Part shown: positions 35,645 through 42,920 of the stretch, in pieces
How positions within the stretch are numbered: position 1 is the stretch's first letter
How the letters are laid out: each line of letters opens with the position of its first letter
Assembly (NCBI GenBank): GCA_015232455.1
Contig: JADFZQ010000007.1
Location: forward strand, 91,916 to 155,915
DNA length: 64,000 nucleotides
Direction: 5' to 3'
Source of the DNA: Desulfamplus sp.
Lineage (GTDB): Bacteria; Desulfobacterota; Desulfobacteria; Desulfobacterales; Desulfobacteraceae
The notes under the pieces: model-generated
Seen by the model: only the letters and a program-made list of their open reading frames with translations
The model's database searches: none
Told to the model about the DNA's origin: nothing
Made by a program: the position numbers and the translations under genes

Positions 35645-36259
35645 ATGGAAAAATATCAAAATAAATATCGTATCCAGTCAGCCCGTGCACAATGGTGGGA
35701 ATACGGTTCGAATGGTTCGTATTTTGTTACCATTTGCACCAAAAACCGCGACCATTTCTTCGGTGAAATTATGGATGGAAAAATGAATTTGTCTATCATC
35801 GGACATTTTGCACATTCCTGCTGGTATGAAATCCCAGAGCATTTTCCATTTGTAGAATTAGGCGAATTCGTGGTGATGCCTAATCATGTGCATGGAATTG
35901 TTATTATCAATAAATCGAATTATGTGGAAATGAATGGACGCAACGTAGAGACGCAAAATTTTGCGTCTCTACACCCACACCACCCACAATCACACCCATC
36001 AACGTCTGATAATCCCAAAAACCAATTTGGACCACAATCCAAAAATTTGCCATCAATCATTCGTGGTTATAAAGTTGGCGTTACAAAAAATGCTCGGTTG
36101 ATCAATTCTGATTTCGCCTGGCAAACAAGATTTCATGATCATATTATCCGTAATGATAATCAATACAAACATATTTGCGAATATATCATCAATAATTCAA
36201 TCAATTGGGAAAAGGATAATTTTTTTGAAGTTACTGGAAAAATAAAGGTTGTGGAGTAA
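35645..36259 (+). CDS. REP-associated tyrosine transposase (RAYT, Y1/HUH family)
   Basis: IS200/IS605-related single-strand transposase domestic to REP sequences. The 204-residue protein begins MEKYQNKYRIQSARAQWWEYG; YFVTICTKNRDHFFGEI and the metal-binding HUH motif in VVMPNHVHGIVII (about 76-88) are typical, as is PSIIRGYKVGVTKNAR. The last residues VTGKIKVVE copy the HsdS tail found just upstream, so its 3' end reads into restriction-gene sequence. A 28-nt perfect palindrome (35945-35972) lies in frame inside the gene. I use the ATG at 35645, next to the HsdS stop; a TTG at 35633 is less likely. Confidence 0.88.
   Translation: MEKYQNKYRIQSARAQWWEYGSNGSYFVTICTKNRDHFFGEIMDGKMNLSIIGHFAHSCWYEIPEHFPFVELGEFVVMPNHVHGIVIINKSNYVEMNGRNVETQNFASLHPHHPQSHPSTSDNPKNQFGPQSKNLPSIIRGYKVGVTKNARLINSDFAWQTRFHDHIIRNDNQYKHICEYIINNSINWEKDNFFEVTGKIKVVE
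35945..35972. repeat. 28-nt perfect palindrome inside the RAYT gene
   Basis: Arms GTAGAGACGCAAAA and TTTTGCGTCTCTAC, no spacer. It stays in frame in the variable region between the HUH domain and the C-terminal part. Palindromes of this GTAGAGACGC type are known as dispersed repeats in several bacterial groups. A related form with the same GTAG(A/G)GA ends is at 44835-44864. Confidence 0.85.
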
Positions 36260-36262
36260 ATT

Positions 36263-37071
36263 ATGAGCAATCAAATATTTATAGAACCAAGCAATCAAAC
36301 ATTTGCAGAATTGATGGGTAACAGTGCCAAATATACAGTCCCTCGTTTTCAAAGGGATTACTCATGGGAGCAGGAACAGTGGGAAGAGCAAAAGTTACTC
36401 CCTATTTTGAAGGATTAAAACTTTTTGCTATTCAGCAGCCTTTAGTAGTTTTGCTCGCAGCTTATTCTAAATTCACAGTTTCGGAATTTATACAGCTTGC
36501 TAAATATCTTTTTGTTCTTTCTGTTAGATACAACATTATATGCAATGATTCACCAAATGAGCAGGAGAAAAAGTATAATAAAATGGCGGTGAACATCACA
36601 AATGGTGAATATAAAAGAGCAAGTCATGTAAAAAATGGTAAAGAATTCAAAGAATTATACCCAACTGATGAGAGATTTAAAAGCTCATTTCAACATTATA
36701 AAATGCCCAATCGCCGCTCTTCAAAAAAAATCAGATTTCTGTTATCGCAAATAGAGATTCAAAATGGCAGAGAGATTGATTATGAGAAAGTAACACTTGA
36801 ACATGTCTGCCCATACAATCCTGATCAGGATTGGCAAAAGGCTTTTGGAGAGGGTATTAATGATGTATCTGATAGGCTTGGTAATATGGTTTTATTGGAC
36901 AAAGATGATTTACAGAGAGCAAGCTTTATAGAAAAACAGAAAGTGTATCAAGATAGTGGAAACCATCTTGCTCAAGAAGTTGCAAAATATCAGGAGTGGA
37001 ACTTATCATCAGTAAACAAATATCAGGAATGGCTTGCTTTACAGGCTGTACAAACATGGCAGGTTGATTAA
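36263..37071 (+). pseudogene. Broken GmrSD-like DUF262/DUF1524 nuclease gene
   Basis: The ATG at 36263 opens a 51-codon frame with the DUF262 start region (NQTFAELMGNSAKYTVPRFQ, then RDYSWEQEQWEE), which stops at 36418. A second frame to 37071 carries the rest: a helical region and a DUF1524 HNH-type nuclease domain (LEHVCPYNPDQDW, RLGNMVLLD). Intact proteins of this family (type IV restriction, cutting modified DNA) are about 550-600 residues. Here most of DUF262 is deleted and the reading frame shifts, so the gene is probably dead. It starts directly after the RAYT stop. Confidence 0.75.
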
Positions 37072-37246
37072 TGAGTATGAGATATTAATATTACAGAAAC
37101 TATAAAGAAGCCGTGTATTATAGAACATTTTGAATCAATCATAGACCTCGGATGCTGCTGAAAACAAGACATAAACTCATAGACATTGTGGCAATAACGC
37201 TTTGCGCAGTGTTTTCAGTTGCTGACGATATGTTTAGAGCTAATTT

Positions 37247-37379
37247 CTGAAGCAATGTCTGTGCAATTTTTGCATTCCATTTTTATGTTGGTTACTTGAC
37301 ATATTTATATCTTTTATAGTAGAAAAAAGTTACTTATAATTTTTTATCTTATATTTGCTTTAAAATCAACTTATCAAGG
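37247..37379 (+). repeat. Island-flanking direct repeat, right copy
   Basis: Right partner of 35418-35497. It begins CTGAAGCAATGTCTGTGCAA and ends GCTTTAAAATCAACTTATCA, with about 50 extra nt in the middle. It occupies much of the 377-nt gene-free stretch 37072-37448, in which I see nothing else. Confidence 0.8.
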
Positions 37380-37448
37380 AAAAAGTGCCTAATTCGGTCA
37401 AAAAAGATAAAAAATGAAGCTGAATAAAAATAATAAAGTTGAATGTAA

Positions 37449-37754
37449 ATGCCAAAATTATACGAATATTTCGGACTTATAATTCTTTTTTACTCGAATG
37501 AACATGAGCCTGTTCATGTTCATGGTAAATATCAGGGTATGGAAAGCAAAGCAGAAATTATCACGGACAATGGGCAGATAGCTGAAATCCGTTATCCCGT
37601 GGTAAGAGGAAGAAAACCTTTGGACAAGGCAAAGCAGAAAGATTTTGAAATCCTTGTAGAACATTTCGCAGAGGAGATAATTCAGAAATGGATAGATTAC
37701 TTTGTAATGCACAAACAGGTGGCAGTGGAAAAAATTACACGGAAGCTGAGTTGA
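37449..37754 (+). CDS. DUF4160 protein
   Basis: A 101-residue protein with the DUF4160 pattern: MPKLYEYFGLIILFYSNEHEP, VHVHGKYQG, then the acidic/basic C-terminal helix. Proteins of this family are usually encoded together with DUF2442 proteins, as here, and are suspected to form a toxin-antitoxin-like pair; that function is not established from this sequence. It is the first gene of a two-gene unit followed by an attC-like site. Confidence 0.82.
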   Translation: MPKLYEYFGLIILFYSNEHEPVHVHGKYQGMESKAEIITDNGQIAEIRYPVVRGRKPLDKAKQKDFEILVEHFAEEIIQKWIDYFVMHKQVAVEKITRKLS

Positions 37755-38011
37755 AACTCACAGAAGGTATGGTAGTAAATATTGAATATGCTGAATATGT
37801 GGAAAGTTACAAGTTGAATCTAAGATTCAGTGACGGAACAGAAAGAACAGTGGATTTCAGTGGTTTTTTAAGCAGTTCTTTAAATCCTATGATAAAAAAG
37901 TATCTTAATACAAAAAAATTCAGGGAATTTACTGTGGAATACGGTGATTTATTTTGGAATGATTATGATTTATGTTTTCCAATAGCAGATTTGTATGAAG
38001 GAAGAATTTAA
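37751..38011 (+). CDS. DUF2442 protein
   Basis: The partner of the DUF4160 gene. The core reads MVVNIEYAEYVESYKLNLRF, SDGTERTVDFSGFL, then the C-terminal WNDYDLCFPIADLYEG, all typical of DUF2442. The start is uncertain: TTG at 37751 overlaps the DUF4160 stop by four bases, ATG at 37769 fits the domain start but has a ribosome-binding site too close, and an ATG at 37688 has a GAGGAG but adds 21 residues copied from overlapping DUF4160 coding DNA. Small cytosolic protein of unknown activity. Confidence 0.78.
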   Translation: MKLTEGMVVNIEYAEYVESYKLNLRFSDGTERTVDFSGFLSSSLNPMIKKYLNTKKFREFTVEYGDLFWNDYDLCFPIADLYEGRI

Positions 38012-38025
38012 AAGTCACAAAAAAC

Positions 38026-38114
38026 ATATAACCACACGCTTCACCAGACTACGCAAGACGTGGACGGCAATTCTGACATTAAGGCAGGCGTGGCTGGTGA
38101 GCTTATTGTTATAC
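38026..38114 (+). other. attC-like recombination site a (after DUF2442)
   Basis: Shows the attC layout: R'' ATATAAC, 6-nt spacer, L'' CTTCACCAG; then after a variable loop L' CTGGTGAG, 6-nt spacer, R' GTTATAC. L'' has one base more than L', giving the extrahelical base used by integron integrases. It sits 15 nt after DUF2442. No integrase gene is in the window. Confidence 0.6.
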
Positions 38115-38185
38115 ATAAAAGAGTGTTATTATGAATGAAGTTTAAAAAAAATATAAAGATTTAATGATTAAAAAAGATACAGCGA

Positions 38186-38254
38186 TATAAACAATTGTGT
38201 ATAGCCCACCAATTTGGTGAAGTAAACACAATAGAATATACACAAACGTTGTGC
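38186..38254 (+). other. attC-like site b, upstream of hamA
   Basis: Stem TTGTGTATA (38195-38203) pairs with TATACACAA (38237-38245), flanked by AAC and GTT with 2-nt spacers; the loop holds CACCAATTTGGTG. The end AACGTTGTGC is a common attC 3' end. The 138 nt between sites a and b contain no gene. Confidence 0.55.
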
Positions 38255-38287
38255 ATCATTGTAAGGAACACTCAGTACTAAGCATTC

Positions 38288-39199
38288 ATGGACTTTAAAC
38301 CCAGCATAAGCGAAAAATTCTTATACCTCTTTTACAAAGAGATTGAATGTGATGTGCCTGATACCAATTCAAAACTCAACCTGCATATTCTTAAAATTGA
38401 GAACAACCAGTTTTGCTATGATGAACTGATAAAGCAATTGGGAAACAACATGATTCCTTTTGCATTATCAAAAAAGGAAATCAAAGAATTTCAAAAAGAC
38501 CAACGCTATTATGAACTCGTTGAAAAGGCTGCATCAAAATTCAGAGATGCAAGAGTTAATGATGGCGAAGCAGGTGAATTACTTCTGTTTTGTTTTTTAG
38601 AATCGCATTTGAAAGCCCCTAAAATCCTAACGAAATTAGAAATCAAACTTTCGTCAAACGATTATGCCAAAGGTTCGGATGGGATTCATCTGCTTGAATT
38701 GGCTCCAAAAAACTACCAACTGATTTTTGGAGAATCTAAACTCGAACAAAGTCTGACAACATCAATCTCCCATGCCTTTAAATCAATCCACGATTTTCTG
38801 ACAAGGAAAAAGAACAACATCTATGATGAAATAGGTTTAATCAATTCCCAGTTGTGCAAAGAGGCATTTGATGAAGATTTATATCAGTTCTTAAAATCAG
38901 TAATCATACCCAAGGCAAGCGATACCGACCCAATTGTAAAAAACAACGCCTTCGCCATTTTCGCAGGATTTGAGATTGACCCAACGAATGAAGAAAAGCG
39001 GTTGAGCAACGATAAATTTCTGGCTTTGATTAAGTCCAAAATAAGAGCCGAAGTTGAAAGTAAGATGAACCACATCAAAAAGAAGATTGAGGAATACGAG
39101 CTTTTTAGCTACACATTTTACGTTTATCTCTTCCCATTCATGAAACTCGATGAAACACGGAAAAACATCATCAAAACTATAACACGAGCAGAACAATGA
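38288..39199 (+). CDS. hamA: Hachiman defence nuclease HamA (DUF1837)
   Basis: Effector of the Hachiman anti-phage system. The 303-residue protein carries a PD-(D/E)xK-type nuclease pattern: Glu97 in EAGELLLFCFLE, Asp131 in KGSDGIHLL, and Glu149-Ser-Lys151 in LIFGESKLEQ. In studied systems HamA is held inactive by HamB and degrades DNA when HamB senses abnormal DNA. Stop and start codons of hamA and hamB overlap (ATGA), so they are translationally coupled. All active-site residues are present, so the gene looks functional. It lies in a cassette-like unit between attC-like sites. Confidence 0.87.
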   Translation: MDFKPSISEKFLYLFYKEIECDVPDTNSKLNLHILKIENNQFCYDELIKQLGNNMIPFALSKKEIKEFQKDQRYYELVEKAASKFRDARVNDGEAGELLLFCFLESHLKAPKILTKLEIKLSSNDYAKGSDGIHLLELAPKNYQLIFGESKLEQSLTTSISHAFKSIHDFLTRKKNNIYDEIGLINSQLCKEAFDEDLYQFLKSVIIPKASDTDPIVKNNAFAIFAGFEIDPTNEEKRLSNDKFLALIKSKIRAEVESKMNHIKKKIEEYELFSYTFYVYLFPFMKLDETRKNIIKTITRAEQ

Positions 39200-41772
39200 T
39201 AGAACATTTAGCCAATGATGTTTTGCAGGATAAATACTTTATTACCTTGAATATTAAAGCGGCTAAACTATTGGCTAATAATTTATTTTCGGAAAATGAC
39301 AGAAGCATAAAGCTAACCGAAAAAGAATTGAATGACACTTTACGCTTTGCCGACATCCTTTCAAATTCCAAAAATCCGAAAGCAAGGAACAAAGCTTATC
39401 AACTCATAACCCTGCTCAATGAAGATTACAATACCAATCCCTATTATCAGACTTTCTCTCATTCAGTATTGGCAAAATTGGGCAACTTTCCTGGAATTGA
39501 GTTTTTAAAAAATGAGAACAACAGTTCTGAATTACCCTTTGATAGAGAACTGGAAAAGAAGGTCAAGGAATTTATTCAAGCCGTTCCCGATACCGAAGAT
39601 TTGACTTTTACTGATTCTCAATTTGAGCTTTACAAGAAAATAAGCGGTTCGAAGCATTTTAGCTTTTCTGGACCCACATCAATGGGAAAGTCGTTTATCA
39701 TTAAATCATTCATCAGAAAAGTAGTTGGCAATAAACCTCCTGAGAATATTGTCATCATGGTGCCGACCAGGGCTTTGATTAACCAGTTTTCAATTGACCT
39801 GAACAAAGAACTCAAAGATGTATTGGATCACTATAATTACACCGTAATAACCAACTCTAATGTTTCTGAATTGCCATCAACAGAACAGCATTACATTTTT
39901 GTGCTTACGCCTGAAAGGCTTTTGAGCTATCTGTCCCAAAAGAAAAATCCTTCTTTTGCTTATTTATTCATAGATGAAGCCCACAAACTGGCAGCAGAAA
40001 AAGATAGTCGGGCAGTAACTGCATATTCAGCAATTTCAAAGGCATTAAGACGAAATCCTAATCTCAATTTATACTTTTCATCACCCAATGTTTCAAATCC
40101 AGAAGTATTTCTGAAACTGTTCAAGAAGGACGAGAAACAGTTTTTCAGAACGATAGAAACGCCTGTTTCTCAAAATTTGTTTTTTGTTGACTTGGTAGAA
40201 AAGAAAGTTACTCATTACCTTGATAATGGCAACTATTTGTTTGAACCCAAAATCGTAATAAAGTCAGAGACGATTTATGATTTGCTTTCTGCAGTTGGTG
40301 GTGAGGAAAGTAACATAGTCTATTGCAGTTCAAGATTTGATGCAGTTGATAAAGCCGCCAAACTATTTGAACAAAATCAAAATAAACAGATTGAAGTTTC
40401 CAAAAATGTGAAAAAGGTTGTTCGCCAAATCAGGGCTTACATTCACAAGGATTACTACTTGGGCGAATTTCTGAATAGGAGAATTGGCTATCACTTTGGC
40501 AACCTGCCGCAGATTATCAGAAACAAAGTAGAAGGACTTTTTAAGGAAAGAGAAATCAACTATGTGTTTTGCACATCAACACTTTTAGAAGGCGTGAATT
40601 TGCCAGCAAAAAATGTTTTCATTTTGAATAACAAAATTCATAGAAATTCATTTTTCAAGCCAATTGATTTTTGGAATCTTGCGGGACGAGCAGGAAGGCT
40701 CAAACATGAACTTTCCGGGAATATCATTTGCCTTAAGGAAACGGAAAAGGACTGGAAGAAACATGAAATATTATTAGAAGGCGATGCGGAAATAAAACTT
40801 AGCCCTACCATTGAAAACTATATAGATAAAAAGCTAAAGAAGATTGAACAAGTTCTGAATGAAAATCCTAACGTAAAGTTTGACTCAGGAATTCTGAAAG
40901 AGATATTGGAATACATTGCCAATATCATAAGCATTGATACACTTGAAATACAGCGAGCCAACTACAGCAGTGAGATTATAAAAAAGCTGATTGCAGATAA
41001 TAAGGAAGCAATTATTGATTTGGCAAAAAAGAAAAACGGAAAGGTTGAAGTTCCCTCAAGTGTTCTGAACACTAACAATTCAATCAAACTTAAAATACAG
41101 AATGAGATTTTCATTACATTGAAAAAGCAATCCATTAACCCATCTGCCATCAAATTGCCAAGTAGGGTGACTTATGAAATATGCCAAGAATGGCTTCATA
41201 AACTCTACTCAATGTTTCATTGGGAAACAGAGGAAAAGCGATTCAAATCTGAAAAGCAACTTGACTATTATGCTGTTCTGATGAATCAATGGATAAATGG
41301 AATTCCGTTGAGCCAAATCATCAATGAATCTATTGCTTATTACAACCGCAAAGGCAGCAACCTAATGGTCGGTTATAAAAACAGAAAACCATCTTATGAG
41401 AAGTTCGACAATAGTAAACAACATATCAATGTCCTGATTGGAAACATCATTGATGATATTGAAAGTGTTCTCCGGTTTCTTTTTGAAAAATACTTCAATA
41501 ACTACTACGCCATGCTTGTTGAAATATTAGGTGAGGAAAATGCAGGTGTAAACTGGGCAACTTTCTTAGAATACGGAACACAGAACCCAATAGTGATTGC
41601 ATTACAGAACTACGGGTTATCAAGACACTCCGCAGACTACATTTTCAAGAGATATAAAGACTGCTTAAAAATTGAAGGAGATAAGCTCGTTGAAATCAAT
41701 ATTAAGAATTTAAAGAGCAGATTAAATAAAGAAGAAATCGAATATGACGAGATTAGTTCAATTCTTTTTTAG
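39196..41772 (+). CDS. hamB: Hachiman defence helicase HamB
   Basis: Superfamily 2 helicase, 858 residues, partner of HamA. Walker A GPTSMGKS at about 159-166, VPTRALINQF, DEAH at 260-263 (YLFIDEAHKLAAE), and a second RecA domain with CTSTLLEGVNLPA and NLAGRAGRLKHE near residue 493. The N-terminal 130 residues and the C-terminal 300 (helical) have no motif I can name. In characterised Hachiman the helicase surveys DNA and releases the nuclease. It overlaps hamA by four bases, and its stop is 22 nt before an attC-like site. Confidence 0.88.
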   Translation: MIEHLANDVLQDKYFITLNIKAAKLLANNLFSENDRSIKLTEKELNDTLRFADILSNSKNPKARNKAYQLITLLNEDYNTNPYYQTFSHSVLAKLGNFPGIEFLKNENNSSELPFDRELEKKVKEFIQAVPDTEDLTFTDSQFELYKKISGSKHFSFSGPTSMGKSFIIKSFIRKVVGNKPPENIVIMVPTRALINQFSIDLNKELKDVLDHYNYTVITNSNVSELPSTEQHYIFVLTPERLLSYLSQKKNPSFAYLFIDEAHKLAAEKDSRAVTAYSAISKALRRNPNLNLYFSSPNVSNPEVFLKLFKKDEKQFFRTIETPVSQNLFFVDLVEKKVTHYLDNGNYLFEPKIVIKSETIYDLLSAVGGEESNIVYCSSRFDAVDKAAKLFEQNQNKQIEVSKNVKKVVRQIRAYIHKDYYLGEFLNRRIGYHFGNLPQIIRNKVEGLFKEREINYVFCTSTLLEGVNLPAKNVFILNNKIHRNSFFKPIDFWNLAGRAGRLKHELSGNIICLKETEKDWKKHEILLEGDAEIKLSPTIENYIDKKLKKIEQVLNENPNVKFDSGILKEILEYIANIISIDTLEIQRANYSSEIIKKLIADNKEAIIDLAKKKNGKVEVPSSVLNTNNSIKLKIQNEIFITLKKQSINPSAIKLPSRVTYEICQEWLHKLYSMFHWETEEKRFKSEKQLDYYAVLMNQWINGIPLSQIINESIAYYNRKGSNLMVGYKNRKPSYEKFDNSKQHINVLIGNIIDDIESVLRFLFEKYFNNYYAMLVEILGEENAGVNWATFLEYGTQNPIVIALQNYGLSRHSADYIFKRYKDCLKIEGDKLVEINIKNLKSRLNKEEIEYDEISSILF

Positions 41773-41793
41773 TAAATAAGTAAAACAACTAAG

Positions 41794-41924
41794 GCACAAC
41801 ATTGTATAAGCGGAATGCGACTAAATGGCTAAAATTGAGCGTTTTAACTCCTTAGAAACTTTGAGGTTGAAGGACAGAGAATCACTCCGAAATCCCGCAC
41901 TACGCTTATACTTTACCGTTGAGA
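41794..41924 (+). other. attC-like site c, after hamB
   Basis: R'' GCACAAC (41794-41800) is the exact complement of the R' sequence GTTGTGC at site b, as expected for the two ends of one integron cassette. GTATAAGCG near the left end pairs with CGCTTATAC near the right; extended arms TATAAGCGGAATGCG and CGCACTACGCTTATA agree at 13 of 15. It ends with GTTGAGA. Confidence 0.6.
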
Positions 41925-41994
41925 ATATAAGAGGGAATATAAAAATAAATGCTAACTACTCAGGCATCTAACGGTAGCCTTCACACCACAACAT

Positions 41995-42384
41995 CTATAG
42001 CATTGATTCTGCAGCTTGAACAAGAAATGCAGACCTTGTAAGTCCTCGTTTTGCAGCTCCTCTATCAATCATAGCCAATTTGTATTCAGGTATGGTGATG
42101 TTGACACGAATGCTTTTTTTTGAAAGAAATGAAAAATCAATGTCTGCCAGCAACCAGAAACCACCCTCAGCATCAATATCCTGCCTGTTTATAACATCTT
42201 CAATCTTTGACGCATCAGGAGGAACATTTGTATTTTCTCCATCGTAGTAACAGATTACAGCTTCTTGAAGATTTTGCAGTGCTTCACTAATGCTTTTACC
42301 TGAGGTAAAGCACCCTGGAATGTCGGGTATAGTTAATCCAAACTCAGAGTCTGCATCTTTGTGTATTAAAACAGGGTATTTCAT
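41995..42384 (-). CDS. hicB: HicB-family antitoxin
   Basis: Antitoxin partner of HicA. The 129-residue protein has the degenerate RNase-H-like HicB fold (MKYPVLIHKDADSEFGLTIP, DIPGCFTSGKSISEALQNLQEAV) followed by a ribbon-helix-helix-like C-terminus (IRVNITIPEYKLAMIDRGAA, RSAFLVQAA) that would bind the operator. I use the ATG at 42384, which overlaps the hicA stop (ATGA); an ATG 12 nt upstream is possible. The gene order toxin then antitoxin is standard. Confidence 0.9.
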   Translation of the reverse strand: MKYPVLIHKDADSEFGLTIPDIPGCFTSGKSISEALQNLQEAVICYYDGENTNVPPDASKIEDVINRQDIDAEGGFWLLADIDFSFLSKKSIRVNITIPEYKLAMIDRGAAKRGLTRSAFLVQAAESML

Positions 42385-42569
42385 TGTTGCCCCCATTCCC
42401 AGCCAGCTTGCCGGTATATATTCCTAACAGTCCCTATTGGAAGGTCTTTTTTAGGGTGTGGAACTACCACTATCCTTTCTGCTTTTTTGAATTTCCAGTG
42501 ATCGCCTGTTGTATTAGTATGCTCAAACCCATCTTGTTTGAGCCTTTTTATAATTTCTCTGCTATTCAT
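42381..42569 (-). CDS. hicA: HicA-family mRNA interferase toxin
   Basis: A 62-residue dsRBD-like toxin that blocks translation by cutting or binding mRNA until neutralised by HicB. The family start NSREIIKRLKQDGFE is followed by the active-site His in TGDHWKFKK and by VVPHPKKDLPIGTVRNIYRQAG. It is complete. It starts within an otherwise empty stretch with a good AT-rich leader. Confidence 0.9.
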   Translation of the reverse strand: MNSREIIKRLKQDGFEHTNTTGDHWKFKKAERIVVVPHPKKDLPIGTVRNIYRQAGWEWGQQ

Positions 42570-42637
42570 TTGGTAATTCTACATACAATACACACTGTTT
42601 TCAAGATTTAATAATGAATAAATAAAAGATATTCTTT

Positions 42638-42916
42638 ATGTCTATTATTAAGATACAAAACCATCTGCTATTTTATACATATATCGTAAAGAGCAAAGAA
42701 TATATGTCTAAATCTGTTTTTTTTATCAACCTTGACAACCTATTTAATTACACACTATTATTAAAAAAATCTTATTTTGACAGGGTAAGTGGTAGTCATC
42801 ATATTTTTATTCATCCGCTATTTGCCCCCTGTAAATGCCCAAAAAAAAAAGACAGGTGGAGATATGAATTATCATTCATTAATGGCGGAAGCAAAAGGTT
42901 ATTAATCAACAGATAG
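42638..42916 (+). pseudogene. Decayed HicA-like toxin remnant
   Basis: A 92-codon frame in which only residues coded by 42755-42820 (LLLKKSYFDRVSGSHHIFIHP, quoted without its first residue in families as FDRxxGSHHIFxHP) resemble HicA. The remainder is low-complexity and unlike the family. It is probably a degraded toxin from a second HicAB module; a whole novel gene is less likely. Confidence 0.5.
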
Positions 42917-42920
42917 GACA

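Noticed and set aside
35614..36259. The two HsdS-like tails as an exact target-site duplication
   Set aside because: They differ at five of 30 positions, too many for a recent simple duplication.
38288..41772. A novel nuclease-helicase defence system
   Set aside because: The DUF1837-type nuclease with overlapping DEAH helicase matches the known Hachiman system; only its cassette context is unusual.
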